A DNA stretch of 64,000 bases from contig OY744605.1 of assembly GCA_963556255.1 (NCBI GenBank), positions 40,206,108-40,270,107 of the forward strand, written 5' to 3'. The notes beneath the pieces are model-generated. The model searched no databases. It worked only from the letters and a program-made list of their open reading frames with translations, and was not told the origin of the DNA. The stretch's first letter is position 1. Each line of letters starts with the position of its first letter. The stretch comes from Allolobophora icterica (taxonomy: Eukaryota; Annelida; Clitellata; Crassiclitellata; Lumbricidae). Below are positions 13,201-26,084 of the stretch, piece after piece. A program made the position numbers and the translations under genes.

Positions 13201-16200
13201 AGAAGGAAGTCTTGCAGTCACGTGTTGGGAATGTTGATGGTGCTGGATTACCTGAGATTTTGGAAAGTTATTTTGTTTCGAGGCACAGTTTGTCAGCAAA
13301 CACCGACTCTTGTCAGACTGTTATGCAACTTGTTAATTCGTTGTCAGTCGAAGAATGTCTGAAGGCAACAAGACAAGTTGTCAGTTATCTTGGTGTCATT
13401 GTCGAACAACTAAGCAAGGTTAGGAACAATTTGGTGTTTGATTCAGGATTTATATTTGTAACTGAAATACATCTATGGAATTTATGAAGAGGATATCAAG
13501 GAAGTTAGGTTCTTTTTCTTATTTTATTATGTCTTACATTATGCTGTAAAGGGTTGGAATTTTTAAAGTAACAATATGGAGTTTATGATAATGGTGATAA
13601 TAGGTGTGATCTAATGCAACTTATCACTTATGCCGCACTTTAGGGGGACTATTAAGAGACACAGTGTACAGTACGTAGCTGTCCATCAGATTAATTAAGA
13701 CTTAATGTAAGTGGAAATAATTTTATTCAGTGTGAGACAGTGGAACAGTTTTAACATACCACATTGAGACTGTTCCAGAAAGACCATTAAATGTCTGGAA
13801 AACATGTCTTTTGGTGAATATAAGGAGCCTAGCCTAGTAGATGGTCAGTATTACATTCTGCTGAAGGTGGAAGTAGAATATACTGGTTTCATGGGTTAGA
13901 TTGATATGGGTGCTAATGGAACAGTAGCATGAAACAAAGCATGAAACAAAGTCCAGCTTTAGCACTTTTATTGCCACTGTTGAAGATGGAAGACCCAAGT
14001 TTTTCATAGATGACATGGTATTCATGCCATCTATTTCATAGATGGTATCGTATCGTATTCAATGGATAGTCATCCTCCAAGACGTAACCAGGCTCATGTT
14101 GCCTAACGTCGTTGTTCGTGGCAGTTTTATATTGAGACTGATGCCAAAACTGCCATGTAATGCTGGTACTTGCACTACTTGTAAAATAATCAAATGTTTT
14201 TACTTTACTGTAGGGCGATAAAGGTCAACAAGAAGAAGCATTGTTCCATTTGCAGCTTTTAACTGAAATCGTGAGGCACTGTGAAAAATTAATATTACAG
14301 CAAACCAAATTGGACGAAGAAGTTGAGAAGACACCATCAGATGACATTTTAATCCTAGACATGCCAGATGCAGATGCCAAAAAGAACTTTCATGATTTAT
14401 CTTGTGCAATATTCCATTCATCTGTAGTTAAGAAATATTTCCTGTCCCAGCCAAAAGGCAATCAAGAGGGAAAGAAGCCCGGTTTGTGTAAGAAGGCTAT
14501 GAGAATCGTGACCAAAAAGCTGTCGCTCTTGGCTGAAGAAATGGCGGGTTATTTTCCAGATCAGGCACTTGCAGTTTTTGAGACTCTTATTGTGAGAGTT
14601 GAAAAGCGAATGAAAGATGTCCGACCTGAAACTTGGGAAGAGGAAGTTTTGGATGCTGTCAGTGGCTTCATAAACCTGATACAGCTTTCTGTTGTTCAGG
14701 AATTTACAGAGACGTTGCTAGCTGAAAAGAAATCTGAGCTTACAGATGACAGTGGGGCTTTGAGCCAGTTTGGGAATGTGTTGTTAAAGACATTCCGAAG
14801 GCTAGTACGTGCAGATGGCCAGCCAAGGCTGTCAACAAAATTCTTTGGAGAAATGTTAAACTTGGCTGAAATTGGTTCTGGTGAATTTTGTGAACTCCTA
14901 GTAGAACTCATCCACAAGGTCCCAGAGTACAGCAGTCACGTGCAGCAAGATGTCCTAATGAGACTGTTGGAGACTGGAAACCAGCGTGTCCTGTCAGTGT
15001 TGGCAGCCCTTGTGAGTGTCAGTGACAACTGTCAGAGATGGGTAGTGCAGCAGTGCTCTGGCAGCAAGAAATGGAGGAAGGTAAAGACTGAGTACCAGGA
15101 GGTGATGTTTGAGGTTTTAAAGAGGTCAACGAAAAGTAAGCAACCTTATTCCATGTTTCACTTGTCTGTAGCTAACATAAAATGAAATCTTGGATGTATT
15201 GCTGATCTGCTAACATTGTACTTTTCCTTAACAGCAATCCATTAAAATTTAGGAGGTTCTTCGCGAATTCAAAATGCTTTGAGGAGAAATGTAGAGTTTT
15301 GCACACCTATCATGGAAATCTGTAAAGCTTCCACTAGTTTAGTTATTCAAATCTTCCCATAGAGTAGTTCTGTGTTTGTGTGCCTGCCTCAGTTTTTCCT
15401 TCTGTGATTAATTTAATATGCATGTAATAGCTAATATAATTTCTGTGCCACATAATTTTAAAATAAGGTATGATAACTTTTTAAGATCTCTCTACTAGCT
15501 GCCAATTGTTGTTTGGTAGTACAGCGTGGTGTTTAGGTGTTTTAGTTGCAAATGTATACCTTTATCTCTCAAAAAGATGCATTTTGATTCAAAATCATTG
15601 ACTTTATGTTGCAGACGATGAGTTCAGTCAGGCCATCTTTAAACACTACTGGTGCCATCTGTTGGATGTGGTGTGTAAAGATACCTTCAGCAAGTGTACG
15701 AATACAGCTGTTGTCACCAACTTTCTTCGTCAGCTCATAAACATTGCAGCCTCTGGTAAGATTCTTAACTTCTTTTTCAGAATCTTTCCCCCATGTCCAA
15801 CAGTGGTTCGTTGTTCCCCAGCAGGTGGGTGATGCAACAGTCGAGGTTGGATAATCTCAATGTACTCGGTACCTTGTTTCTTGAGATACTGAGTCAGCAT
15901 CTGTGCCGCGTTGCGAGCATCTGTATGTGAGATTCAGCAGCGATTTTCAACAGCAATCTCAACATCATCATTCATTGCTGTAGAAGCGCTGTCATTTTCC
16001 TTAACACTCTTAGTTCCTTAGTGACAAGACTGCATTGTCACTTGTAGTACACTGTCATTGTTAAAATGTCGAACTACCGTGTGTTAACGATGCCCACACA
16101 TTAATCTCGTGGTGTCAAGAGGCATGTTAGCACTGCTTGTAAACCAGACTCGCATGTTAATGGTGTGCGTGTCAGCAATGTTTTTCTGTAATAATAATTA

Positions 16201-19200
16201 TAATAATCCTAACAACCACAATGATGATAATGAGTAGTAGTAATAAATAATAGTAATAATAATTAATAATAGCAATAACAATATTACCAATGACAACAAC
16301 AACCATAGTTATAATAGTAAATAAATAATTGCTAGACAATTATAGTCTGTTGTCTTGGAGAATTAGATTATGAAGGAAGTGTTCTTGTCTTACTTTACAG
16401 ATAGTGTAAATGACTGTTGGAATCGCTTGATATCTGTGGTCTCAAGTCAGTCAGATTTGGAACCATCACAGATTGAGCTTTATGTTACTCTATGTGAGGA
16501 TCTCATGGCTAAATCTACGCCTGATTGTGAGGAAATGGCCTGTCGGTTCATCACTGCCTGCCTTGGAACCCTGACATCTCTCTTGAGCAGTAAAACTGAC
16601 AATGCTGAGGCCTGCCAGTTCCTCATAGGCATCATATCAAAGTTTTTGTCGGTAATTATTTATTTACGGTATATGATGTATACAGAGGTACTTTAGTGAT
16701 GCACAGAATATCCTTTGTTAGTCACTATAGAATAAAAAAGATTAAAGAATTATGGTTTTATATGTCATGAGAGAGCAATAACTGATGCTTTAAAGTCTGA
16801 ACTGAGAGACATTTCTATTGCTAAAATCAAACTGAGTGTTTAATTTCCGTTAATGCTCAGTATTGATATGAATTCATTCCTTTTTATTATTAGTTCATTC
16901 TAAGAATCTATAAGGCACATCATCTGGATTTCTGGGCAAAGCGTTCCCAGTCGAGTGATATCGTAATTAATCAGTTACTTTTAAAATGATGTTAGTAATG
17001 ACGTTGTTTTTTTTAGCTTTCTTTAGGTTCTCATATCTGTTTCCTTTTGTAGTTGATGTTATTAAAACAATCTTTAGCTATCATTAATGTCGTCTTGTAA
17101 ATCAACATGCTGTTGGGTCATACTGTCACCATTTTTTTCCTTCTTGATTTATCAATTTCGTAACTTCAGTAGGTGTATCATATTGTGGCCATATCAAAGC
17201 TCAAAACAGTCTATTCTCACAATCGTATAGTTAAATATGCTGATGACACTTACCTGTTAGTACCAGTCAAAAACAGTAACACAATCAGAGAAGAGTTGGA
17301 CCATGTAGCAGAGTGGGCAAAGAGCTGCAATCTGAGCCTCAATCAAAGTAAAACACAGGAGATGGTAGTTCGCCGTCCAAAGAGGAGGCAGGAGGACGCA
17401 CCTGCAGAGGGTCCAGAGCATGAAGATTCTGGGAGTGGTAATGACTGAAAAACTAGATTTTGAAGTGCATATAAGGAGCGCTTGCGTCCAAGCAAGACAG
17501 TCGATGTATGCTCTGCGAATCATGACAGCGCACGGCCTGCGATTCCCAAGTTTGCATGACATGGTAAAAATGACTACATTAGCCTGTATGTTATATGCGT
17601 CCCTGGCATGGTGGGGCTTCGTCTGGTGCGTCTGCATTATCTCCCTGCGGATAGCCCCACCTTCGAGCAATTATGTAGCCTTGCAGACGGGAGCCTCTTC
17701 GCAGCGGTACTGCATGACGAGGGCCATGTGCTGAACCATCATCTCCCACCGCTGAGGCCACAGCACTATTCCATGAGGCCAAGACTGCACGACCGATTAA
17801 TACCTAGAGCGGACAATTTAATGAGGAAAATTTTTTGTCGAGAATGCTTTATTTTGTATAAACTGTATGTAAACCAAAGTGCGGTATAGGCAGTTGGTGT
17901 TAATAAAGAATATACTTACTTACTTACTTATATTTGCTTGAATTTGTGTTGCACCACATGTATTTAAGTTTTCGGTGCTGCTTACTGTGTATTATTTTAG
18001 AATCACAAAATGAAGACCTCATTTCTTCGAAAAAATCTTCAGTCGTTTTGGGATGACTTTATTAGATCCGGATTAAGGTATGTACTCAGATAACAATCTT
18101 ATAAACCTTGTAAAATTGTTGATTTTGTGATAAAACTTTAATTGAATACTTGTAAGTGTGTTTTCTTCACTAAATGAAATTAGTTAAATAATTGTTGGAT
18201 TAAAGAAGATGTTGTGCCTCGAATCACTAGATCCCCTCGTCTGTAGCAACGCTGATGTGTCAGAGATATGCACACTTGATTCACAAATATAGGAAATTGC
18301 AATGCCAAGCAAAAAGGTATCGTGGGTTTTAAAATGTTTTAGTAGTTTTTTTTGCAGTTGGAATACAGCAAGGATTGTATTGTGTGATTAGACAAAACCT
18401 GAGACAGTTAGTAAAATGGCCAACAACTGTGTAGGGCTGTCTTTTTTATATATTTCTTTCAGCAAATGATGTTATGTGAATTTTTTTATTTTGATTACTT
18501 TATAAGCTTTTTCTTTGTATACAATTCAGTTGCATGCTTTTGCCTGATACACGGGAACTTTCTTATGATGCTACCTCAATAAGGTTGCGTTATACAGGAG
18601 GTCATTTTCAACAGCTGAATAAATACTGGATCTTTGTCTCCGACCATCTTATTTCAGGATTTGTACCATATGATGCGTGTTTTGAGGAGGCTTCAGTGGT
18701 TTTTAGTATTTTGCTTATATTTATTTTGGAATTTTTGACAGTTATTTTCTGTTTGCATTCTGTGTTGTTTAATCTTTTGCTATTGGTTAATTATGCTGTT
18801 GAAATTCATCTGATTTTTCTGTTTAGGCATCATAGCACTGATCACTGTTTCTTGAAGCTGCTGGAGGAATTAATTTCTCAGCTGTATACACTGAAAGGCG
18901 AGGTGGAGGATATGGATGGACCAGTTGCAAAGAACGGTCTTACCATCGTGGATGTATTTCAAATGATTATTTCTCAGTCTCATTTTATGCCAACGATAAT
19001 GACAGAAACAGATAATGATACCAAAGGCAAGTATATCCTGTGTGTCTTCTGTTATAATGATTTCTTATAATAACTGTATTAAGGACTTCATTTTAAGTTG
19101 AGTTTCATAAAGTCAGCAGACATGCTTTCCTTTTTTCTGAACTGATTAACTTTTTTCAATATTATATTGTTTTTGGTTAAAACGCATTCTTGTTAAGCTG

Positions 19201-22200
19201 CTGCATATATTCTTCAGAACTTCCTCCTATATTGCTTAAAAGGAGTTCTGTAAGTGGCCTTTTTTTTAAATGTAGAACTATTTAAGTTCTTCATATTTGT
19301 TTAATGAAATGTTTTATACTTGCCTAAACTAATTGACTAATATTTTCTGTTATTTGTTTTTTGTTGATTTTTATTTTAGATGCTACAATATCTTTGTTAC
19401 ACAGTTTGGTTAGGCGTTCCAGCAAGTGTTGTAAGACAACACATATTACATTTCTTCTTGGTGCCTACCATGCAACGCTCAGTGCAGCAGGTCAATCCTC
19501 CATCAATTCGAAATCTATTTATAATTTTATTCATTTAAAACTTAATTTAAAACTTCTGAAAACCTTTTTGAAGGAATTTTTATAAAATGCATGTGGGATT
19601 TTAGAAAATACAAAGCTTAGTTTCAAGTGTTTGTGGTTGAATATTACTTATGTTTTTTCACTTTTTATTTGTGTATTTAAGATAGATGTTTGGCTTACTT
19701 GTTTGCTGTTGGAATTTGTAGACCAGAAGCTGCTACTGTTGTTGCATCTCTATGAAAACGCTGGCTGTAAGGTCATTGACTTCAAGTAAGTGAAGTTTCC
19801 ATTTTTAAGTTACTATCCAACACTGCCAGTAGGTTTAATTACATTACATTGTCAGTTTATTAGCTTCTAATGCATTTGGAAGACTTGAATTCATTTGTTT
19901 ATTTTTTATTTTTGCTTATTTACAGTTGTTGCTTAGTAAAACTGCTATTGTTCTGCTGCTATTCATTAAGAAGCTGTGAATGGTAGATGGTAATTACTTC
20001 TATTGCATAATTTTAGACCTTACTTCTGGGGATTGAAGGCAGTGGAGCACCAGGCAAGTCGCAAAACTCTGGGTATGTCTTTGCTTCCAGAACACACAAT
20101 GGAGAACGTCATAGACTTGCTTGATAAGTCTCTTGTCTTTCAGTCGCTTCTCACTATTCCTCTGAAGCGAACACTAGAGGTAAATAATCTTAAAAATATT
20201 CATCCCCTTATCTAATTGTCATTGGCTATGTACGTGTTGATATACTGTTTTGTTTGATGTTTACCTTCATAGAAATACTGTTGTGTAAAGCAATATTTCA
20301 CTGTAAGAGAATATCCTTTCCCATGTGACATGTATCATTGGACTTGCTACTAGACTGCACAGAATTTGTCTTTACTTACTTCAGCTGTACAGAAGTTAAT
20401 ACTGGAACCTTCTTGTAATATGCCTACTTATAATAGAAATTCGTGTATTAAATGGGCAGGGATACAGATTTCAAGTTTTCTTCAGCTTTAAAAAGTTGCC
20501 TTTTTATAACAAAGCCTTTCTTCATATGGCTTCCAAAAACACTCTTATAAAGAGTTTCAGGGTACACATATTTACTTATTTTATTTTTCATTTAGTTCAT
20601 TTACTTTTGTTGTTGCAGTTGAATGATAAAGTCTATGACACGGACTTTCTTAAGTCAGAACCAGACAGCTATGACCCAGCCTTCCTCCTCCCATTGTTTA
20701 GTCATCTACTTGAGCCAGGTATGCCAAGCTTTTAATTTGAATAGATTTTCTACATAATTAAAAACACTGACTTATTGCCTTTTAAATGATTGAATTGCAA
20801 AGATATAAAACTTCTCTTTATGAAGATTATAATAGGTTAGGAATTAATTTTTGCAGTAAAGGCTCCTGAGATGTGTGGTCTGAAGCTTTGAAGTATTCTT
20901 GGCTGAAGCGTAAATGTATCCCTGCAGTCCGATGTTGAGTGGTATGGATTTTTGTGATTTTCATGAGAGATGAAAATGCCATTAGTTTAAGTAATTTTGG
21001 ATTGCCATCCAGTCTGACCCAAAGACCTAAATAATACCATTATGCTAATGATCTAAGAATTAAGCCATGCTTGTGCTTTGATTAGAAAGCCATAATTTGT
21101 GATTGTAATTCACTGGGGATTGTAGGCAGTGGAATTCATTCAAAATCTGAGAAAGAGGGCTGTAATGATTAAGCAGATTGAAACAGACAAGTTCCTGGTC
21201 TTAACCTGAATGTCTCAAAGGGTGGACAAAATTCATCAAATAAGTCCAAAACATTAGACTAGTTTGAGTCTAGCATTTTCCTGTTTTGGGATACAATACG
21301 TGTTAAAATTTCGAAATGATCATGTACAATATTTGTGGAACTAATTGGTTGGAAAGGAACAAGTATGAGAACAGCTCACCTAAATGGCTATACCATGTAG
21401 GTATACAGACAGATCTTGAATTGAACTCTACTCATTAACAGCTGCTGTAGGATTTGTAGCACCTCTTAAACATGCGTCTTTTCCTCAGGTGCCATGGTCA
21501 ACTGTTTCAAGTTTGTCGACCACAATTGTCTCGGTTACGTCATAGCAGCTCTAAGTTGCTACGATGCTGGTCTGCGATCGCTGGCCTATCACACTCTGTC
21601 AGCGTTCTGTAATCACCTTGAGAAAAGCAGATTCCCTGAAAAGGTTCAGGTGTCATACGTGCTCGAATGCCTGCGAAACAGCGTGGAACAGCCAAATCAA
21701 AAGCTTGCGAGCATCATCACCATTTTCTTCGCAAAAGCTATGCATCTGATGCTGACACCGAGTAAGTGAATTGTTTTATTTTTAAGTGCATTGTACCTAT
21801 TATGTAATCAATTATGCAATACCTGTAAAGGAAGCAACAAGAAACTAAGTGACTAACTTGCAATAGGAACTGCAGCTGATAACCCATATGGGAAAACTGA
21901 ATGACGATCTTATATTTGAATCGTCTTGCTCTTCAGAGAGTACAGGTGGTATTTCTTATTTTTGTTTGCTCTAATAGGTAATTTTTATCACTGACAAATT
22001 GTTGTTTTTTGCTTTTGCTCGACAGAAAATCACATGTATTCTCTTATAAACGAATTTCTCCTGGTAAAGCCAGCAATGGATGTTCACAATGTTCCAGAGT
22101 TCTACAAACTATTTTTTACTTCTCAGGTTGAGGTAAACAGGCCAAATGCTATTATTAACAATAAGATTTGATGTATGATTTACGCTGATTCCTCTAAGTG

Positions 22201-25200
22201 CTGCAAATTGAACCTGTCATTACATTGTGTATATATAATATATATCGACAGCAAGCCTCATTATATCATAGTTAAAGGGACCATTGTCAACAGCTCAATA
22301 TTATATCTGAGGTTTGAAATGATTGAGATATTCATGTTAAGTTCTATCTGACTCTACGCAATTGTAAATGTACACTTTTCTATAGCGAGCGTATGGCTTC
22401 GACCCTGCTAATATTTTATTGAATTAATCGAGTAAGATCTTTCGCACCGCTGTGTGTTTGAATGGGTGTTGGGTGCCTTGCCTTTAGGGTCCCCATGTAC
22501 AGACCTTAATTGTAATTGTAATCCTGCTGACCCTGCTAGCCATCGATATGCGAACTGGCTACCTCATGCATGAGATGCATGGGGCATGCACTCTTACCAA
22601 TGCAGCCAACTGGGCTAGATGCCCTTTTTCGGTTTTGTGGCAATCTATTCACTCTGAATAGATTGCCTGTTTTGGCTTTCAAAGCTTGTGATGCCTTTGG
22701 TGCCGGTGTCAGTGGTGTCACTGTCATCAAAACCCCTCTCAAGTTCATCATCCCACATTTCAGAAGCACTGGGGCTTAGACCAATAAAATAAGGCTAAGG
22801 TATGAAGGCTAAATTAGATATCACCTAGTCTCATTTGACTGCGTATACATCAGTCTTTGTTTCATACCTGGAGCCAGTCCGAAAAGAAAGCATATATTAA
22901 TTACTCTTTTGGAAGTGGTGGAAAATGGATGCTCGCAAGCTTTTGATTTGGCTGTTTGACTCAGTCAGATACAACTAGGCCAATAGTTGCGAGTCGCAGA
23001 GTGGCTCTATAACTTCGATTTATCTGCCTGCCAGCAGTTTGATACGTACCGAAAAGTGATTCGCAATAAACAAGACATCAATATAAGAAGGTTTGATAAA
23101 ACAGAGCTATGATTTTACTGTGTTTGTAGTAGTTGTGGCCAGGCCATTTGTATTAGTTGTGGCCAGGTCATTGACATTCGATAACCAGACGTTCGAAATA
23201 CTGAAGTTTCACTGTATTGAATAGCGTAAACAATAGGAAATATCTGTTTTGATGTTTTTAGTACAAGATAGAACGGTCATGGATTCTGACTCAGCTTCTT
23301 GATGGTCTTCGGGATACACATGACTATCACATAATGGAGAAGCGTTTCACTTTCAAGATAATCATGGGATTCTACACATCGCCAATTAGTGATCCTCATA
23401 CTCAGGTAGAATAAAAAGTCGGCTTTAAGCCACATTTTCCAGTGTATAAACATTTCTGTCATATTCGCGGTCTGTGGTGACTTAGTACTTTCATTCATTC
23501 ATTAAGACATTTATATAGCGCCTCTTCAATAGGGCTACTTCTGTAGGCTATTGAAACTTTATTAGAGTGATGTGGTGATCAAATGGTAATATTTGGGTCT
23601 TTTTGCATCTGCTATTCAAATCCAAGCCATGGAATCTTTGGATGGTTTTAAGTTATGCGGTAAAATATCATTTGTAACATTTCTGTTTAAGTATGTAAAT
23701 GTGCATACAGACATAATATCTAGTATGTTATGTACATAACATTGCCTAAATGTAGACTGTGTTGAAAGGTCTTGTTGTTGGATTGTCATCATGTGAATGC
23801 TGTAGCCAAAAGATCATTGGATCAGATGGTGATTAGTGATGACGGCTGATATTTACTGATATCCCTAGTTTATTTTCTTTTACATTTCTGGTACTAATAT
23901 GCTGGTGATGAAGTTGCTGAACATTTTCTCATTTAGATGTTGGTTCTGAAGATCTTAACGAAGTCTTGTGGAATTAGAACAGTTGCCACAGATCTAGTTG
24001 AAAATCACCAATTGCTGTCCTGGATTACAAACATTAGGTGGGTTAATATTGCCTTTTGTTTTAAATTTGCCTGTTTGGTTCTTTAATTAAAAAGGTGATT
24101 GTTTTGTTCTTTAATTAAAAGTTATGATTGTTTAAAAACTTTGCATTCTGGCTAAGAACAATACTTGCAATTAATTGTTTTCTCAATAACTCACTATCGT
24201 GCGAAGTCTGCTGCTCGCCTTTCTCTTGTTTTTGCAACACGTAGTTTGAAAATTGTTCTTCATCGAGGTGCTTACTACTGTCTTTGTCCTTGATGTAATT
24301 TGATCTCAACACAAACGTGCCACATACTACAACAGACTATTTTACTATAGGCAATTTCTCATGGTTGCTAATCAGACTTGCCTAATTTACTCAACTTGTT
24401 GATTGGTTACTTTCAGGCAAAGCCTTTTAGATACTAAGAAGATTTCTTGGATGAAGCTTGAAAACTAATTCTGATCACCTAAAACCTTGTTTATTAGCAA
24501 ATTTGTTCCATGATATTTGAAAACTAATTCTGGAAATTACAGTGCATTATCAGTTATGAGCATATATTATGAAAAAAGAAACAGTTTGATTAATCCTTTG
24601 ACAAAGCATGCACTAAAATGTATGGAAAACTAATCCATCTCATCAGTAAAGGGTTAAGTAGATTTCTTTTAGTTAATTGCCTTTTAAGACTACTTTATAA
24701 AGTTTGCAGTAAAGGTGCCAATATCTGGTTACAGTTACTATATACATGTAATTCTTTTGTATTTGTCTAGTGCTGATGTAATACTGGAGAAGAGATCTGC
24801 TCAGATTACTACTGGTGTGATAAATGCTGTGGTTGGCCTCCTACACATTTTGTGGTCAACTGTTGTTGACCAAAGAGGTGGCAATTGCTTGTTGCCAATC
24901 TTGACTGCAGAGGTGTTGATGACTATGAAGAGGGTCTACAAATATTTTCAGTACGTATTATAAATACCTTGTGAGATATTTGTCATGATCTTTGCAAAAT
25001 AAGATTGTTTGAAATTTTAATTTCATGCACCCTTATTGTAAGTAATTCTTGATAATATCCCTATGCTTATGCAGAGGCCTTGGGATATTATCATGCATTG
25101 CCTGTTTGTTAGCAAAAACCATATTAATTCAGCTATGCTATTTCATAATCTATCCATGTCTTTTATACTGTAATATTACTTGGTCATCTAATTACACCTT

Positions 25201-25634
25201 TCTTCACTTCCAGCTGGTAGGAGAGATGAAACACGCCTCTGAATAGTTTCCTTGAAGGGGCTCTGTATAAATGATTAGTTGATTGATTTATTGAAACACC
25301 TGCCAGCTGATGACTTGCTACGAAAGCTCGTATTGTGTCAGACTGCCACTTGCATTTGCCCCAGAAGTTAAGACCAAGTTGAAAGTGCTCATCAGAGGCA
25401 CGCTAGGTATAACTGAATATCAAGGTTTTATGTTCGACTATCAGTCTGTCTGCTTTTTGTAATCTTCATTATACTGCAAGTTATTTTTCTTTTAGACACT
25501 CCATGGGTTCAGTTGCCAGAGAAACCTATGAGAAAACATTGCAATCAGTTGCTGCACATGCTCAGAGGACATCACAACTTTACCCCAATTGGAAAGTCAC
25601 ATTTGAATGTGTTCTAGAGTCGTTGAGTCATTAA
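1205..25634 (+). CDS. URB1: URB1 / NPA1, nucleolar pre-ribosomal-associated protein 1 (31 exons, 5' end missing)
   Basis: A large HEAT/ARM-type nucleolar scaffold of early 60S pre-ribosomes. Exons, all with AG acceptors and consistent phases: 1205-1344, 2161-2451, 3164-3260, 3590-3672, 4164-4340, 4843-4973, 5650-5845, 7875-8012, 8715-8879, 9778-9895, 10456-10700, 10899-11009, 11426-11654, 12358-12494, 13203-13418, 14214-15135, 15615-15755, 16401-16651, 18001-18077, 18530-18583, 18827-19026, 19380-19490, 19722-19785, 20017-20179, 20619-20718, 21489-21761, 22026-22132, 23262-23405, 23937-24037, 24771-24950, 25496-25634 (TAA). About 1,833 codons are visible; human URB1 has about 2,270 residues. 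Family-like blocks include 'CSVKNGINFYD' (sixth exon), 'LLGAYHATLS' (19.4 kb), 'ALSCYDAGLRSLAYH' (21.5 kb), 'VPEFYKLFF' (22.1 kb) and 'GLRDTHDY' (23.3 kb). The short 18530 exon and the tail after 24950 are the least certain parts. Introns carry SINEs, MITEs and LINE scraps but no second gene. Confidence 0.9.
2868..3020 (+). mobile_element. tRNA-derived SINE relic
   Basis: A B-box-like CAAGTTCGAATCT lies near 2893. It is followed by a body with GCTGGGCAAGTAGTTTGCAC, a CATGCCTC.GTC stretch and a TATAACATGGTACC stretch, a layout common in invertebrate tRNA-derived SINEs. It lies in the URB1 intron 2452-3163. The tRNA head is degraded and the ends are approximate. Confidence 0.5.
3757..4015 (+). 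mobile_element. tRNA-derived SINE with CTT tail
   Basis: The head contains an A-box-like TAGTGTAGTGGTTAGC at about 3772 and a B-box-like GGTTCCAATCCC at about 3815, spaced as in a tRNA. The anticodon-loop region CTTTCAATC suggests tRNA-Glu-like ancestry. A body of about 170 bp follows, ending in TCTTCTTCTTCTTC at about 4000. It lies in the URB1 intron 3673-4163 in the gene orientation. Confidence 0.7.
6895..7790 (+). repeat. Copy of dispersed repeat R1, interrupted by a MITE
   Basis: Flanks on both sides of a 409-bp insertion match the family copy at 22335-23225. Shared pieces include AATGAGGCTAAG/AATAAGGCTAAG, TTTGTCTCATGCCTGGAG/TTTGTTTCATACCTGGAG, the GTTCGATA / GTTTGATACG segment, GGTCTGGCCATTGACCTTTG-like text and a final ACCGAAGTTACACTGTA / ACTGAAGTTTCACTGTA. 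The upstream 6300-6890 is C/T-rich and follows an (AAT)n tract; I see nothing codable in it. All of this lies in the 2-kb URB1 intron 5846-7874. Confidence 0.55.
7140..7548. mobile_element. hAT-type MITE, 409 bp
   Basis: The left end TAGGGATTGACCGGAAA is the inverse of the right end TTTCCGGTCAATCCCTA. Perfect 8-bp direct repeats ATCTAATC flank it (7132-7139 and 7549-7556). Inverted ends plus an 8-bp duplication fit a non-autonomous hAT element. The long open frame across it is incidental. It inserted into an R1 repeat copy, whose homology resumes after it. Confidence 0.85.
8258..8507 (+). mobile_element. tRNA-derived SINE with LINE-like tail
   Basis: The tRNA-like head has A box TGGCTCAGTGGTAAG at about 8271 and B box GGTTCGAATCCCACT at about 8314. 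After it come CTTGGGCAAGTCCTTCAC and a 3' region with GGCGCTATAGAAATATCC, then an AAATAAAATAAATA tail. This is a complete-looking SINE in the URB1 intron 8013-8714. Confidence 0.8.
10222..10310 (+). mobile_element. LINE RT C-terminal scrap
   Basis: The frame gives DLHWLLMQKRTEFKITIMVQ, matching the 'LHWLPV..R..FK' motif seen also at 635. It is short, lies in the URB1 intron 9896-10455 and cannot be extended on either side. Confidence 0.45.
16185..16335. repeat. A/T-rich AAT-type microsatellite
   Basis: A stretch made almost only of AAT, ATA and AAC triplets lies in the URB1 intron 15756-16400. The preceding 15770-16180 has no exon or recognisable element. Confidence 0.7.
17155..17932 (+). 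mobile_element. 3' fragment of a non-LTR retrotransposon
   Basis: The RT catalytic box reads KYADDTYLLVP at about 17238, followed by 'EWAKSCNLSLNQSKT', the usual 'W..N.L.LN..KT' block of CR1/L2/Jockey-type RT. A +1 frame then carries 'MKILGVVMTEKLDFEVHI' at 17420, and a third frame carries the C-terminal region to about 17889. At least two frameshifts make it dead. It ends in an ACTT-repeat tail (about 17915-17932), typical of LINE 3' ends, and lies in the URB1 intron 16652-18000. Confidence 0.8.
19021..19036 (+). other. Non-canonical GC-AG intron donor in URB1
   Basis: The exon 18827-19026 ends AAAG and is followed by GCAAGT, the usual context of rare GC donors. The alternative GT four bases downstream shifts the phase and puts a stop into the next exon (19380-19490). 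Only the GC donor keeps the URB1 frame open. Confidence 0.75.
22335..23225 (+). repeat. Full-length-looking copy of dispersed repeat R1
   Basis: The longest uninterrupted copy of the family also seen at 70-330 and 6895-7790. It starts near the CTATAGCGAGCG of 22382 and ends near 23220 with CTGAAGTTTCACTGTA. No terminal inverted repeats or conserved protein were recognised. It fills most of the URB1 intron 22133-23261. Confidence 0.55.
23495..23575 (-). mobile_element. SINE/LINE 3'-tail scrap
   Basis: A (TTCA)n-like start followed by CATTTATATAGCGCCTCTTC reads on the minus strand as the 'GGCGCTATATAAATG' plus simple-repeat tail of invertebrate SINEs and LINEs. It is short and only suggestive. 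Confidence 0.35.
25070..25215 (+). mobile_element. LINE RT C-terminal scrap
   Basis: The frame contains 'QLCYFIIYPCLLYCNITWSS', which aligns with the block 'TLYYTMIYP' plus 'YCNLVWAS' of the large LINE at 39901-45809 (split there by an insertion). It lies in the last URB1 intron and could be mistaken for an exon, but the phase does not fit. Confidence 0.55.
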
Positions 25635-25711
25635 GTTTTCTGGTGATATAAATTCAAAGTTGCTGTGAACTGATTTTTATCTATCGCTACTGAAGGATAT
25701 GAGTATATACT

Positions 25712-25960
25712 GCATATTCATGTTTAGATTCCTATTCATTTTAACAATGCACTGAAATAAACTGGAAAACCAAGGCATATAAAGCATATTCGTGTTTCAA
25801 TTCTTATTCATTTTAACAATGCACTGAAATCAACTAAAACCAAGGTATATAAAGCATATTCGTGTTTCAGTTCATATTCATTTTAACAATGCACTGAAAT
25901 CAACTGTAAAACTAGGCATATAAAGCATATTCGTGTTTCAGTTCGTATTAATTTTAAGTT
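25712..25960 (+). repeat. About 71-bp tandem repeat, 3.5 copies, in the URB1 3' flank
   Basis: Units start with GCATATTC(A/G)TGTTTC at about 25712, 25784, 25854 and 25925 and carry TTTTAACAATGCACTGAAAT. The first unit includes an AATAAA (about 25757) that could serve as the URB1 polyadenylation signal. The rest of 25635-26084 holds nothing else I can name. Confidence 0.75.
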
Positions 25961-26084
25961 TTAAAACATAGCCGGAAAGTACATGTATGAATTGTTAACG
26001 AATTATAAAGTAACGCCTAATATGCAAAATAAGATAGAAAATGTACTTTCAAAAAGGTTTACAACATTAAAGTTAGGCCCAATT

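Noticed and set aside
25300..25410. Possible extra URB1 exon with an open frame before a GT
   Set aside because: Joining it to the 24771-24950 exon puts a stop in frame, while the direct join to 25496 keeps the frame open.
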